Origin: an uncultured Pseudomonadota bacterium
GTDB lineage: Bacteria > Pseudomonadota > Gammaproteobacteria > Burkholderiales > Rhodocyclaceae
NCBI GenBank assembly: GCA_903939665.1
Contig: CAJAHZ010000436.1
Location: 1-8,328 of the forward strand
DNA length: 8,328 nt
Direction: 5' to 3'
Shown: positions 6,545 to 8,328 of the stretch, piece after piece
Layout of the letters: the number at the start of each line of letters is the position of its first letter
Position numbering within the stretch: position 1 is the stretch's first letter
Made by a program: the position numbers and the translations under genes
The notes under the pieces: generated by a model
The model's input: only the letters and a program-made list of their open reading frames with translations
Database searches by the model: none
Told to the model about the DNA's origin: nothing

Positions 6545-7908
6545 CTCAGGGATTGCCGATACTGGTCGTCGAAGACGACCCCAATTTGCGTGAAGCGGTG
6601 TGCGATACGCTTGAACTTGCCGGGCAGTCCGTCGTTTCGGCGGACGGCGGTGAGGCGGCGCTCAAACTGCTCGATGCACAATCGGTTGCGCTGGTGGTGA
6701 GCGATGTGCGGATGATGCCGATGGACGGCATCACCCTGCTCAAGGAAATCCGCACGCGCTTTCCCCATCTGCCGGTGGTTCTGATGACCGCTTTCGCCGA
6801 TGTGGATCGGGCAGTGGAAGCAATGCGCTCGGGCGCTTGCGACTTCCTGCTAAAACCCTTTGAGCCGAAGGCGCTGCTTGAACATGTGGCACGCTACCGG
6901 TTGCCCGAGTCGGTTGATGACGACCGGGTGGTGGCCAACGATCAGGCCAGCCGCAATCTCTTCGCCTTGGCTGCCCGCGTGGCGCAGACCGATGCAACGG
7001 TGCTGCTGACCGGTGAAAGCGGTGTCGGCAAGGAGGTCGTGGCGCATTACATTCATAACCATTCGGCTCGGAGAAAGGGGCCGTTTGTCGCCATCAACTG
7101 CGCGGCGATCCCGGACAGCCTGCTTGAGGCTACGCTTTTTGGTTACGAGAAGGGTGCATTCACCGGTGCGCAGCAGGCGCAGGCGGGCAAGTTTGAACAA
7201 GCGCAGGCCGGAACGCTGCTGCTTGATGAAGTCACTGAAATGCCGCTCGGTTTGCAGGCCAAACTTTTGCGTGTACTGCAGGAACGCGAGGTGGAGCGGG
7301 TGGGCGGCAAGAAACCGGTCGCGCTTGATATCCGGGTAGTCGCGACGTCCAATAGAGACATGGCCGAAGCCGTGGCCAAGGGAGTGTTTCGCGAAGATTT
7401 GTTCTACCGACTCAACGTTTTTCCTTTGCTGATTCCGGCACTGCGTCAGCGCCCCGACGATATTGCCCCTCTGGCGCGCCATTTTCTTGCCGAGCATGGC
7501 GGTCGCTCGGGGCGTCCCGGTTTGCGTCTCGCTCCTTCTGCCGAGGCTGCGCTGCGCGAGCATGCTTGGCCTGGCAATGTGCGTGAGCTCGAAAATGTGA
7601 TGCAACGCGCAGTGATTCTCGCGCCCAGCGATCTCATTGAAGCGGAGTCTCTGCATATTCCGGTATCGGCGATGGCTGGGCAGGCTCCTCGGGCGGTATC
7701 GGAGTTAATAGTGCCGGCAACTGGTGCCTTGCCGTTGGAAGGCCAGAAAACCGATAACATGCGAGACTTGGAACGTGAGCATATCCTTGAGACGTTGGCT
7801 TCCGTGGGGGGGTCAAGGAAGTTGACGGGAGAGCGTTTGGGAATGTCTGAACGAACCTTGAGACATAAACTCAAGCAATATCGCGAAGCTGGCTTGTTTG
7901 ACGACTGA
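6541..7908 (+). CDS. fleR: FleR/FlrC-like sigma-54-dependent response regulator
   Basis: 455-residue NtrC-type activator. The receiver domain (about 5-115) has the acidic pair Glu11/Asp12, phospho-acceptor Asp55 in SDVRMMPMDG, Thr83 and Lys105. The AAA+ domain (about 130-360) has Walker A GESGVGKE (158-165), the sigma-54 contact loop GAFTGA (205-210), Walker B GTLLLDEV (224-231) and the FREDLFYRLNVFPL arginine-finger region (283-296). The C-terminal Fis-type helix-turn-helix is about 408-450. In Pseudomonas and Vibrio the homologue, once phosphorylated by FleS/FlrB, drives sigma-54 promoters of basal-body and hook genes. The GTG start at 6541 overlaps the fleS stop (GTGA) with GGGAAG at 6531-6536 as ribosome binding site, so coupled translation is likely. 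All catalytic motifs are intact. A seven-G tract lies just before the helix-turn-helix. The neighbouring fliE promoter is the obvious local target. Confidence 0.96.
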   Translation: MTQGLPILVVEDDPNLREAVCDTLELAGQSVVSADGGEAALKLLDAQSVALVVSDVRMMPMDGITLLKEIRTRFPHLPVVLMTAFADVDRAVEAMRSGACDFLLKPFEPKALLEHVARYRLPESVDDDRVVANDQASRNLFALAARVAQTDATVLLTGESGVGKEVVAHYIHNHSARRKGPFVAINCAAIPDSLLEATLFGYEKGAFTGAQQAQAGKFEQAQAGTLLLDEVTEMPLGLQAKLLRVLQEREVERVGGKKPVALDIRVVATSNRDMAEAVAKGVFREDLFYRLNVFPLLIPALRQRPDDIAPLARHFLAEHGGRSGRPGLRLAPSAEAALREHAWPGNVRELENVMQRAVILAPSDLIEAESLHIPVSAMAGQAPRAVSELIVPATGALPLEGQKTDNMRDLEREHILETLASVGGSRKLTGERLGMSERTLRHKLKQYREAGLFDD

Positions 7909-7932
7909 TCTGGAGCTGGTTTTGAAATAAGC

Positions 7933-7948
7933 TGGCGCGGTTATTGCG
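7933..7948 (+). promoter_or_regulatory. Sigma-54 (-24/-12) promoter of fliE
   Basis: TGGCGCG-GTTA-TTGC matches the sigma-54 consensus TGGCACG-N4-TTGC with one mismatch and has the required GG-N10-GC spacing (GG at 7934-7935, GC at 7946-7947). Transcription would begin near 7959, leaving about 22 nt of leader before fliE. It lies in the 72-bp gap after fleR, itself a sigma-54 activator, so control by FleR is the natural inference. No enhancer site could be recognised. Confidence 0.85.
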
Positions 7949-7970
7949 TTAGCTAAAGCATCAGGCGTTT

Positions 7971-7976
7971 GGAGAG
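7971..7976 (+). promoter_or_regulatory. Ribosome binding site of fliE
   Basis: GGAGAG six bases or so before the ATG at 7981 is a good Shine-Dalgarno. It decides the start: an in-frame TTG at 7969 overlaps this purine stretch and so cannot use it. Confidence 0.8.
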
Positions 7977-7980
7977 TTAC

Positions 7981-8304
7981 ATGGACAGCAAGGGTATCGA
8001 TCAGATGTTGAGCGTGTTGCGTGCCACCTCAGCACAGGCGGGAAGCCGCACAACCGAGGCACAGAGCGCCACAGGGGGCGGTGCCGACTTCGCCCAGATA
8101 TTGCAGAATTCGATAGCGCAGGTGAACCAGACGCAGCAGCAGGCAGAAGGCTTGGCGGCAAATTTTGCCGCCGGCGACGGCAATGCCAATTTGCATGAGG
8201 TGATGATCGCCCTGCAAAAAGCCAATGTCTCGTTTCAGGAAATGGTTCAGGTACGTAACAAACTGGTTACTGCCTATCATGATGTAATGAATATTCAGGT
8301 TTGA
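7981..8304 (+). CDS. fliE: FliE, flagellar hook-basal body (MS ring-rod) adaptor
   Basis: 107 residues, the normal size (about 104) for FliE, which is exported early and connects the inner MS ring/export gate to the proximal rod. The N-terminal third (MDSKGIDQML and a Ser/Thr/Ala/Gly-rich stretch) is variable and probably flexible. The family signature is the C-terminal half: ADFAQILQNSIAQVNQTQ (35-52) and LHEVMIALQKANVSFQEM with VQVRNKLVTAYHDVMNIQV (71-107). Transcription from the sigma-54 promoter directly upstream is expected. In many relatives fliE is the first gene of a fliEFGHIJ operon, but here it lies beyond fleSR on the opposite strand from fliF. The remaining 24 bases of the window after its stop hold no recognisable hairpin, so whether it is monocistronic cannot be told. 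Confidence 0.95.
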   Translation: MDSKGIDQMLSVLRATSAQAGSRTTEAQSATGGGADFAQILQNSIAQVNQTQQQAEGLAANFAAGDGNANLHEVMIALQKANVSFQEMVQVRNKLVTAYHDVMNIQV

Positions 8305-8328
8305 GTTGTTTGATTTCCCCCTGCAAAC

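Noticed and set aside
6850..7656. Long open frame (268 codons) on the minus strand opposite fleR
   Set aside because: It is antisense to the conserved AAA+ domain of FleR, has a Cys/His/Arg-rich composition typical of shadow frames, and shows no recognisable motif.
7969..7980. TTG start of fliE at 7969
   Set aside because: It overlaps the Shine-Dalgarno GGAGAG that serves the ATG at 7981.
1..8328. Search for a mobile element, CRISPR array, tRNA/rRNA or defence or toxin-antitoxin genes
   Set aside because: No direct repeats, transposase-like proteins, cloverleaf signatures or foreign-looking genes were seen; every long frame is a conserved flagellar or flagellar-regulatory gene.

Overview
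This window is part of a chromosomal flagellar locus from a polarly flagellated proteobacterium. The moderately GC-rich composition (judged by eye), the protein sequences and the FleS/FleR two-component pair with a sigma-54 promoter suggest a betaproteobacterium, perhaps of the Rhodocyclales type. That taxonomic call is an inference: no rRNA or other marker gene is present.

Layout. Positions 1-5240 are a tight minus-strand operon read in the order fliF, fliG, fliH, fliI, fliJ. It encodes the MS ring (FliF), the rotor and switch protein (FliG), and the soluble export ATPase complex (FliH stator, FliI ATPase, FliJ stalk). FliJ runs off the left edge of the window. Gaps between genes are an 11-bp overlap, 13 bp, 13 bp and 43 bp, so one transcript is likely. 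A 104-bp AT-rich divergent region (5241-5344) separates fliF from the plus-strand pair fleS-fleR, a cytoplasmic PAS histidine kinase and an NtrC-type sigma-54 activator that overlap by GTGA. After a 72-bp gap comes fliE, the rod/MS-ring adaptor. It has a clear -24/-12 promoter (TGGCGCG-N4-TTGC) and a good ribosome binding site.

How the genes work together. From the known FleSR/FlrBC cascade, FleS would phosphorylate FleR, which would act with RNA polymerase sigma-54 on basal-body promoters. The best visible target is the promoter of fliE directly downstream. FliE joins the FliF ring to the rod, FliG sits on FliF, and FliH/FliI/FliJ feed the export gate, so nearly all products act at one machine.

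No mobile element, CRISPR array, tRNA, rRNA or cargo gene is seen. I found no undescribed system. The points worth a second look are the split of fliE from fliF by a divergent fleSR pair, the lack of a clear promoter for fliF, short G7/C7 tracts inside fleR and fliF, and an atypical H-box residue in FleS.
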